NCBI RefSeq assembly: GCF_024139115.2
Contig: NC_085140.1
Location: 464,225,506-464,289,505, forward strand
Source of the DNA: Armigeres subalbatus
Lineage: Eukaryota; Arthropoda; Insecta; Diptera; Culicidae
Reading direction: 5' to 3'
Length of the DNA stretch: 64,000 bases
Shown: positions 9,836 through 22,590 of the stretch, piece after piece
How positions within the stretch are numbered: the stretch's first letter is position 1
Layout of the letters: every line of letters begins with the position of its first letter
The notes under the pieces: model-generated
Told to the model about the DNA's origin: nothing
The model's database searches: none
What the model saw: the letters and a program-made list of their open reading frames with translations, nothing else
Program-made: the position numbers and the translations under genes

Positions 9836-12113
9836 AATAAAATGACGAAACAATTTTATCGGAAGCTAAGTCCCGGAGAAAAAGCTCTGTGAACTGTCAA
9901 CCTACGTCAACATGCACTGGTCTACACTGCCAAAAATATCTATATAACCCACTCGGAAACGTCTTCTAGAAATCTCCCGTGATATCTCTGAGACAAAAAA
10001 ATGAGTCTCCTAGATATTTTTGGTCGATTTCTAGAACCTGTCAGACCTCAAATCCGCCTCAAATGCAACAACCGTTTAAACCGGTGTCTACCTCAAATTT
10101 TAGACGAGTAGACCGTTTGAACCGGAAGGGATTTGACATATCGATTCTCTTAGATAACGCAGAGATATCTAATAGACAAGGGTACCACAGTTCTTCTAGA
10201 TTTTTGCTAGATGTGGTAGAGACATGGGTACCTAGTGATTCTTCTTCTTTTTGTTCTTGTTTTTTTTCGGTTTGTTTACTTTGAAAACTATTTAATCATT
10301 TTGTTATAAATTTTATTATGAATATCTATTTTATTAGTATTTTTTTTACATTTTTGCGAGAGCTGTTTACTTTGACTGCATGACATCGATGAGGCGCAGC
10401 AGACAGAACCCCTCGACGGTAAATAGGCGATGGCGCCGTCGTTCAAACTGGCCACTCCAAGGTACGGCTACGGGAAATTGGCCCATAAGAAGGATCCTAT
10501 TCGAATGGAAAAAAGGATTATATTAACGGGCTTGAAGAGAATATGCCAGGAAGGACATGGCTATGAATGTAAGTACGTTGACGGCAACAAACCATTGTCG
10601 TATACGCTCACAAAGCCAGGCTAGTTGTCGATTCTCATCGTTCGTGAGCCCTTCCGGAGAACATCTAGATTGTTCACATCGGCGTTATTTCACTCAGCAT
10701 TCCGGTGTCGAAAATCAGCAGCATTCGGGGTATTATTCCGCCACGTATGCTGTCATCAAGCAGGAGCTTCATCGGGTTCTTCTTTCTCTGATGGTTCTCG
10801 TTCGTTGACTGGCCATAATTTTTCAAGCATGCAAGCACCCTTCTACAGAGATATCGTCGAGTATTTTGTTCATATTTATCACTACCGTCGAAAGTGTATT
10901 AAAATAGCAATTTTCCAAAGAATATCGCGTTATTTTCGAGAAAAAGGTTTTTTTTTCGTCGCGCGCAGCTTCGTTTTCACTGAAAAAACCGGTTGTGAAA
11001 AATGCTGATGAGAAAGCGCGCGCAAGACGGCTTAACCGATCCGACTGCCGCTATGGTGTGTGAATGTGTGAGAAACCGGGTAAACCGTAAACAAACAAAT
11101 ACACTCGCAAAATTCGTTGGTCGAAATGCACTTGGTTCGTGTTTAAGATGAAGATGAAGCTCGACTAGGGTGGTTTGCGTCTTATTGAGGTAGATTCCTG
11201 GTCGCTGTTAGATATGGTTCCAAGTGGGAAGATATATGTGTCGCCGTTATAAATTTTTGCAATAGCTCCACCCGAATAAAAAATATTATAGAAAAACAAT
11301 ACAATTTATTGTATCATCACTATACAACACAATAAATTTACAATAGATTTTATTGTAGATGAAATAATAGAAATACATTAGAATGTATTGTTATGAACCA
11401 TTCATTAAATTGTAAATGAAGTTTTTGCATTAGAACGTACGGGTTGTTAAGTATCGTAACTATACAAAATCTGAGATTTTTCATACATTTTTTTTGTCAA
11501 ACAATAGAGTGTATCGTAAATATATTGGTGAAATATCCAAAGAAAACCGTTCAAATTACATTAGATTGAATTGTATTTTTATAGTAAAACAATACGATAT
11601 TGGATTTCTTATTATGACGGCTTTACCGTTCAACAATGAAATTTGAAGAAAAATAATGCATATTTGCGGCAATGGGATAAATATTGTTATATTGCTTATA
11701 TGCAATTTGAACGATATTTTCAGAAGTTATCAATGATTAAAATTTATGCACTAAATGTTCTAAAAACAATTGGAAGTATTGTTACATTAGAGAACTATGT
11801 TGACGTATTATATCCACGGTGTTGATACAATATAGACAACCATCAAGAAACAATATATCCTATTGTATACCGTAGAGAGGATGGCAATTCAATTGTTTAC
11901 ACTGTTAAGCCTATGGTACACTTTTATCCGGGCACCCTAATATAATCGATATAGAACCACACATAAATTAAATAATTGCTAATTCGAGACCACACATAAT
12001 GTTTATTTGGATATACATTTTATTAGCAGTTCGCGTGGAGAATGGTTATGTGCTCGCTGATGTACATCATAAGTTAAATCTATGGATTTTTGCCAATAAA
12101 TATGTGTGGATTT
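9836..12113. other. Non-coding, repeat-derived sequence without a recognised gene
   Basis: The segment 9960-10240 repeats TCTAGA/AGATATCT-like words, suggesting an old palindromic element. From about 11285 to 11880 the sequence is very AT-rich with many ATTGTAT/ATACAAT inverted words, again MITE-like but without clear ends. The open frame at 10625-11008 shows no motif. Confidence 0.4.
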
Positions 12114-12116
12114 TTA

Positions 12117-12416
12117 GGCTGTGAACCATTCCACCGATTCGTTTAACTTTTAGTTAAAATTTGACAGTTCGATGGTTATTTCGTCGTGGTTAAAAATAAC
12201 CCTGCTCCGGAGCATGGTTAGATTTGACAGCTCGATAGTTAAATATTGGTCGCGAGAAAATTGGCGCCAAATCCATTTTGTTCCAAATAACTATCAATCT
12301 GTCAATACTCAAATGGGTCGGCTTCGGGCTAAAATTTTAACCACGATGGGAAAATAACCATCGCAATGTCAAATTTTAACTAAAAGTTAAACGAATCGGT
12401 GGAATGGTTCACAGCC
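12117..12416. mobile_element. PIF/Harbinger-like MITE with 50-bp TIRs
   Basis: The left TIR 12117-12166 and right TIR 12367-12416 are reverse complements over 50 bp, starting GGCTGTGAACCATTCC. TTA is duplicated at 12114-12116 and 12417-12419, the 3-bp target duplication of PIF/Harbinger transposases. The 200-bp interior is non-coding. Confidence 0.9.
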
Positions 12417-12419
12417 TTA

Positions 12420-14077
12420 GTAGTGTATATAGGGTAAATCACTACTTGGGCCTATGGACCCGATTCCCGGCTCACTGCACAGAAAACTAAAGATTTATAC
12501 TTTTTGGAACCCGTAGGCTTATGATTGTTAATTTTAAAAAAGTCTCCCGTTTATTTCGCACAATACTCAATATTTTTAAATTATTTATTTCACTCCTAAT
12601 TGGTCCAATTATAGAAAACAAAAATGTAGATCTCGAACATTCGCTCTCCGTTGCTGCACCACTGAGCCGAAGTGAATCTTTCCACTTTTACAAAACGGTA
12701 TTTTCATATAAACACCTACCTGGAAATCGCCACAGTACTCGATACAATCATTGGTTGAAGCTGTTAATCACCACACAATAATTCTAAACTCACGCACTTT
12801 CATCTTTTCTAGTTGTTCGTTTCACAAGAACTAATATAAACATATTAGAATACATTTCAAAATGTATCCTCAAACCAAACAAAAATTCACCTCGGCATAA
12901 GAACTTCTAGCCGCACCGTGTTGCTGAAAAGACCAGGATTTTTTTTAGTATGAAAAATCCTTCATCGTTTATAGTAAAACTATCTAATACGTTGACGCTA
13001 TCATGTTATTTATAATTCTCTCGATTACAAAAAGTGAAAAAAATATAGTTTTTAAGCGTTTGGAAGTAATTTGAATGAGCGAATATATCTTTTCAACCAA
13101 ATAAACATTATTATAAATAATAACATCTGGCATCATGTCGACGTTGAACGTGCATATTTTTGTTTACGTCGCATTTTCTACCGTCCCGAGCCGAGAGAGA
13201 ATGAGAGTAAGATGTTGAGAGATTGAGCGAAATTTTGCTTAGGCCGGGAACTAGTTTGGAAGTGGGCCGGATTTGAAATCGTTATGACTGAAATTAGTGC
13301 TGGACATCGTTTATTTAAATCAAATAAAAGCCTTTTCAAACGATGTTTACCAAGAAAAGCTATTTTTAAGCAGAAGTGAACCCCATTGCAGTATTGCACG
13401 GCCCACGAAATTGAGGAAAAAATGCTTCCTGTCATAAATATCAATTAAATAATGCAGTCGTATGCTTGTTAGGCCGGGAATGGGGTAAGAAACCCTATAC
13501 GGGTGAAAAATCTAAAAAAACAAAATTAGAATTTTATCAGTGTAATACAAGTGAAAACCCGTTGGTAACGCGAAGTGGTAACCGTACTTCAAAATTGACA
13601 CATTTTAACGCGTCGCCTTGAAACCGTCGATGGAGCTCATCTCGGCTTTCGTGTGTTCTGTCAAGTCGTCTAAAGAGGAAAGCAAATTCATAAGCTATTC
13701 GGCAGAAAACTTTCATTTTTCCAGTTTGTCAGCAAATTTAACTTTTTGTGCAACATTTTCGGATCCAAAGGGCTAGTGGTCGGCGGGTAGTAAGCTCAGT
13801 ACAAGACAGCATCCGGTGCCGAAATGAAGCGATTGTCGTCGGTTTCCTGTGGCCTGATTGCCGTGTTTTCCAGCAGACGGAGGCAATTATTTCCGCCTGC
13901 GCCGAACATGCAAAGTGTCTCAGGATGAAATGCAGGGCAATCAGATCGTAGCCGGCAGTACAGGTCACGTGCACGGACGATAAATTATGTGGTAGGACGC
14001 GTTATTCGCGGGTTTCAGATTTCAGTATGGATGGTTCTTAAGTGTTTTGCTTGTGGTTCGTGACAGCAAGGGCCATA
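12420..14077. other. Non-coding stretch ending in a less AT-rich candidate promoter/5' leader
   Basis: 12420-13700 shows no gene. 13740-14077 is more GC-rich than its surroundings and leads into the candidate exon at 14078. No TATA box is evident. Confidence 0.3.
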
Positions 14078-14848
14078 ATGTCCCAGAAAGATGACATCAG
14101 TAAGGCAAATTTACTTTTACGTCGGAGATGTACGACACGTTTGAGATTTGTTTTGTCTGCAGGTTCCACCAAGTGAGTATTACGGATTATGATAGTGAGA
14201 GAAAGCAAATTCATATTTAAATTTACTTTATAATTTTGATATGTTTTACCAATATCAAGTTTGATGGTTTTTGTTAGATATTTACTCAAAGTAAATAAAA
14301 TAAAATATACTTACTTGTATGGAGCTCCATAGAAAAGTGATGGTTTTATAATTATTTCCAACTAAAATGTGCCTTTTCAGTAAACGTGTATACAAAAAAA
14401 CATCATCAATTGGAAATTTAGATCATTTTTGGCTAATAGTCAAATATGTTCTCAGTCTAAAAGCTAGAAATCGAGATTTGGTCCTCAAACATGACAATTT
14501 TGTATGAAAATCGTTAAAATTAGTTCCGGTGTGTAATAATTTGATATTAAACTACTTGTATTGGTAATTTTACAGCGTATTCAACTTGGCATGGAATTTA
14601 ACTATTTGTTTGTTTGACGGATACGTATTTCGACCTTAACAGTAAGGCCGTCTTTAATGCCTCGTACTTGACTCGACTTGAAAATTTGCATAAAACTGTA
14701 AACTAACAACATTGGAAGTTTTTTTTTCACCATTAGTATCATGTTATTGGACCAATTTTTTAAAGAGTGTTAAATAATTTCAGCTCATCGCGGCATTGAA
14801 CAGGACGTCGCCCTGGACATCAAAAAGATTATTGAAAGAGTTACGAAG
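14078..14848 (+). CDS. Candidate first two coding exons of an unidentified gene
   Basis: An ATG at 14078 opens seven codons ending at a good donor (ATCA|GTAAGG at 14099/14100). A second candidate exon, 14784-14848, follows an acceptor (TAAATAATTTCAG) and ends at ACGAAG|GTGATG. Joined, they give exactly 29 codons without a stop, beginning MSQKDDI and ending IIERVTK, phase 0. The second exon stands out from its AT-rich surroundings in composition. I do not recognise the protein and found no convincing third exon. The second donor is weak, so this could be chance. Joining it to the dlg5 exon at 35289 gives an early stop in that phase, so it is not simply an upstream coding exon of dlg5. Confidence 0.22.
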
Positions 14849-16985
14849 GTGATGCTTTTTCGATTACGAATTCAAGTATCTACTTCTAGCAGCGCATTCG
14901 AGATGTTTATCTAGTTTCTTCTTTTCTTCCGTTGGCATTGGGTGGTCGTTCATTATCAAACATGAACTTGATGATAAACGAATGGTGTATTGCCGTTGCT
15001 GTAACTTCGTTACAGTTCATGAGTGCATGTTAGATTAGTTCTATTAGTGGTGAATGATATGCTTGTTTTCTAGCCCATTCCATGTGTACTTCTTTTACGT
15101 TGCTATTTTGTGATTGAGTATCATTTCTTTTAATATTTTTTGAAAGACACTGTTACAAGATATTACTTACGACTGAGTTCGTGTCAAGGCGGTACAGATA
15201 CTAATTACCTGTTTTTAACTTGTGTACCCCTTGTGATAAATAAGGGCATTTGCGACTGTTTAAAACTAGAACAGAATAACATTTAAGAAACGTCCATAAA
15301 TTTCGTCAGGTTTTTGATCAGGGAAGTAAGCAGAAAACTTGCCAAAAGAAGCCTCAAAATTTGCCAATTTTAACACAATGAATGGTTTTTTTTAATGCTT
15401 CAACAAATTTATGATAACCATCAGATTGCTAATTGATGAGAGAATTATACTGAATGAATGATACTTACATCAAGTCGCTTCAACAAGTTTTTGAGGGTGC
15501 GTAATTTTCATGGAATGGTTGTGCTAATTAATTCATGATTCATTACCCTCTTCATGCTATACTCTGCCGTTCTGCATAATTGTCCCATGTTACCTTTGAT
15601 GAAAAATCAAAACTCAGATTGTCCCACCAATTTCAGAATTGATTGGATCTTGAAATTTAACAAATATTTTGATGTTATTAGCGTAGGCAACATTTTCCAG
15701 GACATAAAACAGATCACTACTTATTTAAACGGTTTTATCTCACTTATCATCAAACAACAACTTCATGTTTCAGTGGGACAAATTGACTCGAGTTTGAGAT
15801 TTTCATTAAAGGTAACATGGACAATTCATAAGAACGGCAGTATATTTCATCTGCAACGCAGCACTTTATCTTTCAAAGTTAATGCGTATTGGTTCTTTAC
15901 CAAACAATGTCAAGGTGTCGTGTCCGTGTCAATCGAAGGTCTGGTATGGTTCAGGCTTCAGAGTAAGTACATTCACGATGCGTTTCCGAATTTCAATGTT
16001 AGATTCGTTTTCGGCGGTTAAAAGTAAAGCCTAATGTGAATGCAATATAATCTATTTGAATCTAAAAGTAAAAGAGTGGCGAAGCAGTAAGGTAGAAGAT
16101 TTCGGTATATAAGGTTAGAAGGCTGATGAAGATCAACGTGCACATGAATCGCACAATCACACAGGAACGCTTCCAGCTAGGCAGATTTATCAAATTTCGC
16201 CTTTAGTATAGCGATCCTCTAGTCGTACGTCGGCTTCAGACTAGACCTGTGCGCCTTTAATCGGCGGCGGCGCGTGTGCTCACTTTTGCACCGGCGGCGG
16301 CGTCACGGCGGCCGCCTTGGCTTTATCGGCGGCGGCGGCGGCGGCGGAACCGGCGTGGATGAAAAATCAATGGCAAAAATCAATTTTAACGCAGATTTTT
16401 AATTCACGTGGTTTTGATTCACACCTTACGAATCGCCCGTATAAAATCGACTTCACTGGATTAAAATTGAAATATTCTATGTTTGTCGATCATCAAACAG
16501 CACATTCCATAGTAAATACAGCGACATTAATAAGTACCTGATCAAAGTTATTTAAATTAAAAATCAAATTTAACAACGAATCCTTCACTTTTCCCGTATC
16601 CAGCAGTATTGAGAATTAGACTTCGGGTATCTAGGATTTTATTTTTTCCAAAAGTTTTCCCAATTCAGGATTTTGTTAAACTCAGTCGATTTACTTTTCA
16701 ATATATCTAAATTCAGAAAATTCTAACTACTATTCTTTGAGTTACATATACAATTAGAGTGTTTGAGCGGCTGCTATCTGTATATTTAGAGAATTTGCAG
16801 TGCTACTTCATCTGCTGTGCTTTTAGATCCTGGAAGGGCATTCACGATGGAGTCCACTAATGCCAACCACAATGGACAGTTTACTCCCCACCTCGCGTTT
16901 TGTATGCACAAATCTCAACAGATGATCAACATAACTAAAATGAGCGCTGAATAAGACTTGAGCGATGACCTACCTGAATATTTTT
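14849..16985. other. Non-coding stretch with a GGC-rich microsatellite
   Basis: A (GGC)n-rich patch lies at about 16262-16350. A 155-codon open frame at 15554-16021 has no motif, no splice context and an irregular composition, so I do not call it a gene. A dispersed motif (ATACGTATTTCGACC...) occurs at 14621-14679 and again at 21147-21203. Confidence 0.4.
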
Positions 16986-16989
16986 TCTT

Positions 16990-17275
16990 AAAAGTTAAAA
17001 TATGCTAAAAAGTTCTTCGTGGAGTTCCTGAAGGATTTCGGAGGAAACTACAATTTTTCTAAGTTTCTTAGAAATTCGTAAAACCCTATAAGAAATTCTG
17101 CGGAACTCATGAAGGCATTTGTTCAAAATTAAGTTTTCGTTGGGAAATTCCGTAAAACCACAGGTAAAACCGTAGAAGTGGTTCTCACACAGGTACATGT
17201 ACCCGGATACCTTCACTGGCCCTAGGGGTATTCGGGCAAAATGCATAATGCGGACGTATTTCAATTCTAATCGGA
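16990..17275. repeat. Degenerate GAATTC-rich minisatellite-like tract
   Basis: Short degenerate units around 'TTCCTGAAGGATTTC' and 'GAAATTC' recur. The same style fills 18720-19780. Confidence 0.5.
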
Positions 17276-17779
17276 GCTTATTGAAAAGTTTTGATAATTG
17301 TGTATATTTTTTTCAAACTTTGTCTTGTACATAATATGCATGACGATCAGTAAATCAAAGCCAATTGAACCCTGCCCTCCTCAACCAGAACAGCGTATGA
17401 AGGACAAAAGCAAATTTAAAAAATATTTTTTGCAGTCTACCTGATCTAAACAAAATGTTGACAAATATTTAGAAACATGGTTTTGAACTAAAATCTAGAA
17501 TCTGAAGTTAGAGCCTCCGTTTGAGAGGCATGAAACTTTTTTGAAAAGCTCGGTTGCTGTGGCAAGAGAATAATAAGCATTCTTCTACGCTTCTTGGAAG
17601 CCTTCTTTACAACGATCAATGCCTCCTTTCAAGATGTTCAGAGCCTTCCCAGTCACAACAAGATTGTATATAATGCCGAATAAGATGCTAAAGTGGAGCG
17701 ATATAGGCACTTCCCAACAGTACGTATATCGTCTCCACTTAGCATCTTCTACATCATATATGATTTGTGCTGGGTTCTT

Positions 17780-18690
17780 CAAAGGTTCTGCAAGCCTCGT
17801 TTCAAGAGGCCTTTGTCTTCTTCAAGAGACCCGGATGCCTCGTTTTAAGAGTTTCGGAAGCCTTCTTTCAAAATCTCTGAAGGATCCTTTCAAGAGGATC
17901 AGCCTTTTCAAAAACTTGAAAGCCTTCATTCAAGAGGCTCGAAAGTTTTTTCAAAGCCTCTTTCAAGAGGCTCGAAGCCTCCATTGAAGAGGCTCGAAGC
18001 CTCCTCTCTGAAGCTCGAAAACCTTCTCAAAAAAGCCTCCTTCAAGAGGCCTGGAAGCCTCGTTTTAAGCAGTCCGGAAAAATTGGTAGTAGCTTATGTG
18101 CAACATGGCCTACTTTCAAGAGCCTCGATCTCCCTTTAAGAGCAACTTCTAAGTGGGTTGGAAGCATTCTGCCAAGTGGGTTAAGCACCTTGTCAAAGCC
18201 ACATTCAAGATGCTCGAAAGCCTCTTTACAAGGGGCTCAGAAGCCTCTTATCAAGAGGTGCGGAAGCATACTTTTAGAAGCTCCTTTCAAGAGGCTCAGA
18301 AGCATCCTTTTACGAGGGCTAGAAGCTTTCTTTCGAACAGCTCAGAAGGCTCTTTTAAAGGCTCAAAGCCTTTTTAAGTGAATCAAGCTTCCTTCAAGAG
18401 GCTCGGAATTCTTCTTCAAGAAGCTTGGAAGCATACTTTCAAGAGGCTCAGAAGCGTCCTTTCAAGATGCAAAAGAAGCCTCCTTTAAGAAGGTTACAAG
18501 CTGGAAGGCTCTTTAAGATGCTCAAGCCAACCTTCAAGAAGCTCGTAATTCTTCTTTCAAGAGGCTTGAAGCATACTTAAGAGGCTCAGAAGCGTCCTTT
18601 CAAGATGCAAAAGAATCATCTTTTTAAGCGGCTAGAAAGCGTGTCTACAAGAGGCTTAGGAGCGTATTATCAAGAGCTGCAAAAGTGCAA
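17780..18690. repeat. Degenerate minisatellite with a TTCAAGAGGCTCGGAAGCCT-like unit
   Basis: Some 30 variants of CAAGAGGCTCGAAGCCTCC-like units about 20-40 bp apart fill the tract, with indels. Open frames here are by-products of the repeat. Confidence 0.8.
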
Positions 18691-18719
18691 AATGCAAAAG
18701 TTTGAAGGGGTACCACTCA

Positions 18720-19781
18720 AGAAAAAGGTTGAGAACCGCTGCCGTAGAATATTATTTCAGGATTTCATTCTAAAATTAGTTTCGAAAGAGTATAAATAGT
18801 TCCGAAATAATTCCTAAAACAATCTCCGAAGAAATTGCTGGAAAAAAATCTTCGAAGAGGTTCAGAAAGCACCGATTTCAAAAATAGTTTACATTAGGGA
18901 ACTGAAGGAATTGCCGCAGAAAAATCAGAAAGAATCGTTTCAGTAAATTTCGAAAAATGTTCTGGAATTTTAGAAGAATTTCGAATGGTTCCCAAAAGCA
19001 ATTTCGAAGAAATTTCTTTGAATTAATTTCTAGTGATTCCCGAAAAAGCAAAAGAAATGGACAATGTTGTGACGGAATTATTGAGGAAATGTCCAAGAAC
19101 TTCTTTCTAAAGTTACAAAGAATTTTCAAAGGATTACCCGTAGAAATTCCCAATGAATTGTTTAAGGTAGCTCTGAAAGTATTCCTATGGAATTTCAGGA
19201 AAGTTGTCAAAGAACTTGCTAAGGAACCCTAGAGAATTTCTATAAAATTCCCAATTTTTATTCTAAAAATCCGAAGGAATTCCTAAAATAATCCTCCGTA
19301 TTAATTTCCGAAGAAATTCCTAAGCAAACTTTCAATGACTAAACATATTTCGAAGAATCTGTAAATGAATTCCTGGAGAATTTTGGAGGAATTCTAAAAT
19401 ATTTTCCGTCGATATTTCAAAAGGAATTTGCGAATGATTTTCGGAAGGTATATCCAAAATAATTCCAAAAGGATTTTAAGAAGCAATTTCTTAAAATTTC
19501 CTAAAATAAAGAATTTCTAAAAGAACGAACCTTAACGAATTTCCTAAGGTTTTCTCAAACAAAGGAATAAGTGGAGGAACTTCTGACAATCCGAAATAAA
19601 TTTTAAGAAATATCTTGAAGAATTTCGAATATTTTCTGGAATTCGTTTACGGAGGAAGTTTTGTAGAACTTTTGAGGCAATTTCTTAGGAATTCCTGGAC
19701 AATCTTCAAAGGAATCTCTAGAGAAATTGCGAATAAATCTGAGAAAAATTCAAAGGAATTCTTGGAAGCAATACGTAACTA
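18720..19781. repeat. Degenerate GAATTTC/GAAATTCC repeat field, cut by the assembly gap
   Basis: Units such as GGAATTTC, GAAGAAATTCC and AAGGAATTC recur without a fixed period up to the Ns. The gap probably exists because the repeat could not be assembled. Confidence 0.6.
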
Positions 19782-19837
19782 NNNNNNNNNNNNNNNNNNN
19801 NNNNNNNNNNNNNNNNNNNNNNNNNNNNNNNNNNNNN
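19782..19837. other. Assembly gap (56 N)
   Basis: A run of N; the true length is unknown. Any frame crossing it is meaningless. Confidence 1.
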
Positions 19838-20866
19838 AGCGGAGATGCTGTTTGTTGATCTAGATTGGTCTCCGATGATGTGAAAGATGTTCGATCAAAT
19901 TCTCATAGGATGGAGAATCTTGGACTCATGTCGGAGATCCTATTGGTATCTCCCCGCCTGTCATCATTTCTTCCATACGGTCGTGTTATGGGTGGAAACA
20001 ATTTAACTCAGAATGAGATCTTCTATTAAATGTAATGTAAAGAAGAAAATGATTTGAAATTAATAATGAAAAAGAAAAAAAAGGATATAAATGCAAAAGA
20101 GTAACAGCGAAAAGGTAATATGTTGAGAAAAAATAACAGAATAAAAAAAAATAATAATAATAAAAAAAATAGCGAAAAAAAAAAAAAAGATTTATTGATG
20201 GTTTGAATTTAGGATATTAAATTCTAATACTAATAATAATACGAGAAAAAACAAGAAGAATTTTATCAAACCAAAAGTGGAAATAATGCAGAAGCGAAAA
20301 CAACAAAATAAAGTGACTGTACAACTATTGTCAGGTAGCCCTACGACAGACAGCACAGAATAGTTACCAAAAAATGTGCTCGTTTTACCTTTCCTTTGCA
20401 CGGCAGGCGGCTATCAACTGCACTGAAGTACGGCTTCTACTCGCTTCACCGTTGTAGCGTCAATGCGTTCGCCTTTGCTCTCTGCTGACTCAATGGGACC
20501 GTCGAACAAAGCGTAGGGCAAGGTTGTTGTTGTTGGTTTGTATTGATGCGAAATCCAACCACGATGCCAAATCTTGCCCTGGATTTGGAGCAGGATCTAT
20601 ACAGCCGTGTCGAGGACTCGGCAGGACACAGTGCTTCCGGTCAGGAGGTATCGCGCGTGAAAAACCCGGTGTAAAACCGTATAATAGCGGAAAAACACTT
20701 GGGAAAATCACTTTGCAGAGCACAGGCAAAACGATCCGGCTGGCTCAGGCGTATGACTGGGAATGGACCAATCAATTTGTTAAGAAAATTATTTTGAGCT
20801 TTTTGGCGGAATGTCTTCACTTGTCATAAAGACGAGTTTGTACAATCCCATTGAATTCCACCACTT
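19838..20866. other. A-rich tract and unassigned sequence
   Basis: 20030-20180 is an A-rich, microsatellite-like tract. The segment 20400-20830 is less AT-rich with overlapping short frames on both strands and no recognisable motif. Confidence 0.4.
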
Positions 20867-21129
20867 CAGTAGACGTTCGATAACTGCAAGTCATTTACTG
20901 CAATGCTTTTGAATTGCAATTCGATAGTTGCAACAGTTTTGCAGTTATCGGTCCGCTAAACTTCAAAGCGATGTCAAACTCAATGACAGCTGCATTTCGC
21001 TGCACATTCAGATGCACTTTTATTGTATCTGACGTCGATTGAAACCGTTTGACGTCTAAAATGCGTTGCAGTTATCGAGGCATTCGCTAACTAAAAAGTA
21101 AACATGTTGCAGTTATCGAACGGCTACTG
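20867..21129. mobile_element. MITE with CAGTAG(A/C)CGTTCGATAACTGC ends
   Basis: The left end, CAGTAGACGTTCGATAACTG, is matched by the reverse complement of the right end, with CAGTAGCCGTTCGATAACTG. Several internal GCAGTTATCG words are also inverted. No target duplication is evident. Confidence 0.7.
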
Positions 21130-21146
21130 TAATTGTATATTGACAG

Positions 21147-21203
21147 ATACGTATTTCGACCTCAACAGTAAGGCCGTCTTCATGTTTACTGACTCGACTC
21201 GAC
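21147..21203 (+). repeat. Dispersed motif, second copy (first at 14621-14679)
   Basis: Both copies share ATACGTATTTCGACC, then AACAGTAAGGCCGTCTT, then GACTCGACT. They lie 6.5 kb apart in otherwise unrelated sequence, so this is the conserved end or core of a repeat family I cannot name. Confidence 0.7.
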
Positions 21204-21214
21204 AATTAATCATT

Positions 21215-22392
21215 TAAGCAAGACACCAGTGAACTAACCACAATAAACCAATCAAGCAACCAACCATTCAAGCAAGTTACCAATCAACAACCAATCAATA
21301 AAGTAACCAATTATCCAATCAAGTAACTAATTATCCAATCAAGCAAACAACAAACGAATCAAGTAACCAACTAACCAATCAAGCAAACAATAATTCTAAC
21401 CCACTTCCAATTAATCATGCAACCATTAACCAATCTCCAATCAACCAACCATTCAAGCAAGCTACCAATCAACTTCCAACCAATCAAGCAATTAAACATT
21501 TAACCAACTAACAAATCAACTAATCAATCATCAACCAACCAACTAATCAACCAATCAAGCAACCAAAAACAAATAATCAACTAACCAAGACCAAAAATGA
21601 AAGAACCAATAAATCAACCATTTAAGCAAGCTACCAATTAACTAACCACCAATAAAACAAAAGGCATTCAAGCGAGCTACCAACCAACCATTCACCAACT
21701 AACAAATCAACCAACCAACACCAATTATTCAACCATTCAAGCAAGCTAACAATCAATCAACCAACCATTCAAACAACCTACCAATCCACCAGCTTGTCAC
21801 CAACCAATGAAACAACAAACTAATCAAACAACCTACTAATTCAAGTAACCCAATCAACTTTCAAAGCAACCAACCATGCATTCAAGCAAACAACAAAACA
21901 ATCAATCACCATTCAAGCAAGCTCCAATAAACTAAATTAGGCAACACCTATTAAACAACCATCGTATCAAGCATCTTACCAATCAACCAAGCAACCAATC
22001 ATTCAACCATTCAAGCAAGCTACCAATTAAAAATAAATCAAGCAATTAACCTATCAAGCATCTACAACCATTTGGCAACCAACCAATCAAACAACAACCA
22101 ATCAAGCAAACAATCATTGAAGACCACTTCCAATCAACCAAGCAACCATTAACCAATCAAGCAACTAACGAATCAAACAACTATCAATCAACCAACTAAC
22201 TTATCAAGAAATAATCATTTCCAACTAACAAATCAATCAATCAACCAACCAATTAACCAATCAACCATTCAAGCAACCAACAAAACAACTAATCAACTAA
22301 CAAGCGACCAACCAAATAACCCACAATTAATCAAGCAGTCAACCAATTAACCAACTAACAAATCAAGCAACCAACCAGTCAACCAATCGAAC
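21215..22392 (+). repeat. 1.2-kb degenerate tandem repeat of AACCAATCAAGC-like units
   Basis: ACCAATCAAG, CCAACCATTCAAGCAAGC and similar words repeat throughout with a loose 4- and 10-16-bp period. The strand shown is rich in A and C and almost lacks G. Confidence 0.9.
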
Positions 22393-22404
22393 TCACCATT
22401 CTAC

Positions 22405-22590
22405 ACGCTTACTTCAGTTCACCCAAATATGGGTGAAGGTACCATAATCGCTAAAAAGTGCACGATTTATGGGTGAATTGACATTACCTATTTATGGTAA
22501 ACCGATTTCACTCATATTGGGTACTTGCATAGGGGGAATTTATAGTTAATTTCACCCATATTTGGTGATTTTTGATGCTTTCATTTGGTG
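22405..22590. mobile_element. MITE-like fragment with palindromic TTCACCCAAATATGGGTGAA
   Basis: The segment starts CTTACTTCAGTTCACCC and carries several ATGGGTGAA/TTCACCCAT inverted words. The same end recurs inverted at about 34684-34720, and related words occur at 31715-31750 and 32610-32690. Confidence 0.5.

Noticed and set aside
15554..16021. 155-codon + strand open frame
   Set aside because: It has no recognisable motif, no splice or promoter context, and AT-rich irregular codon use; it probably occurs by chance in intergenic or repeat sequence.
17619..18381. Overlapping + strand open frames in the GAGGCTCGAAGCC repeat
   Set aside because: They are by-products of a degenerate minisatellite.
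21215..22392. CRISPR-like array
   Set aside because: There are no fixed repeats and unique spacers; it is a degenerate simple tandem repeat in a eukaryotic genome.
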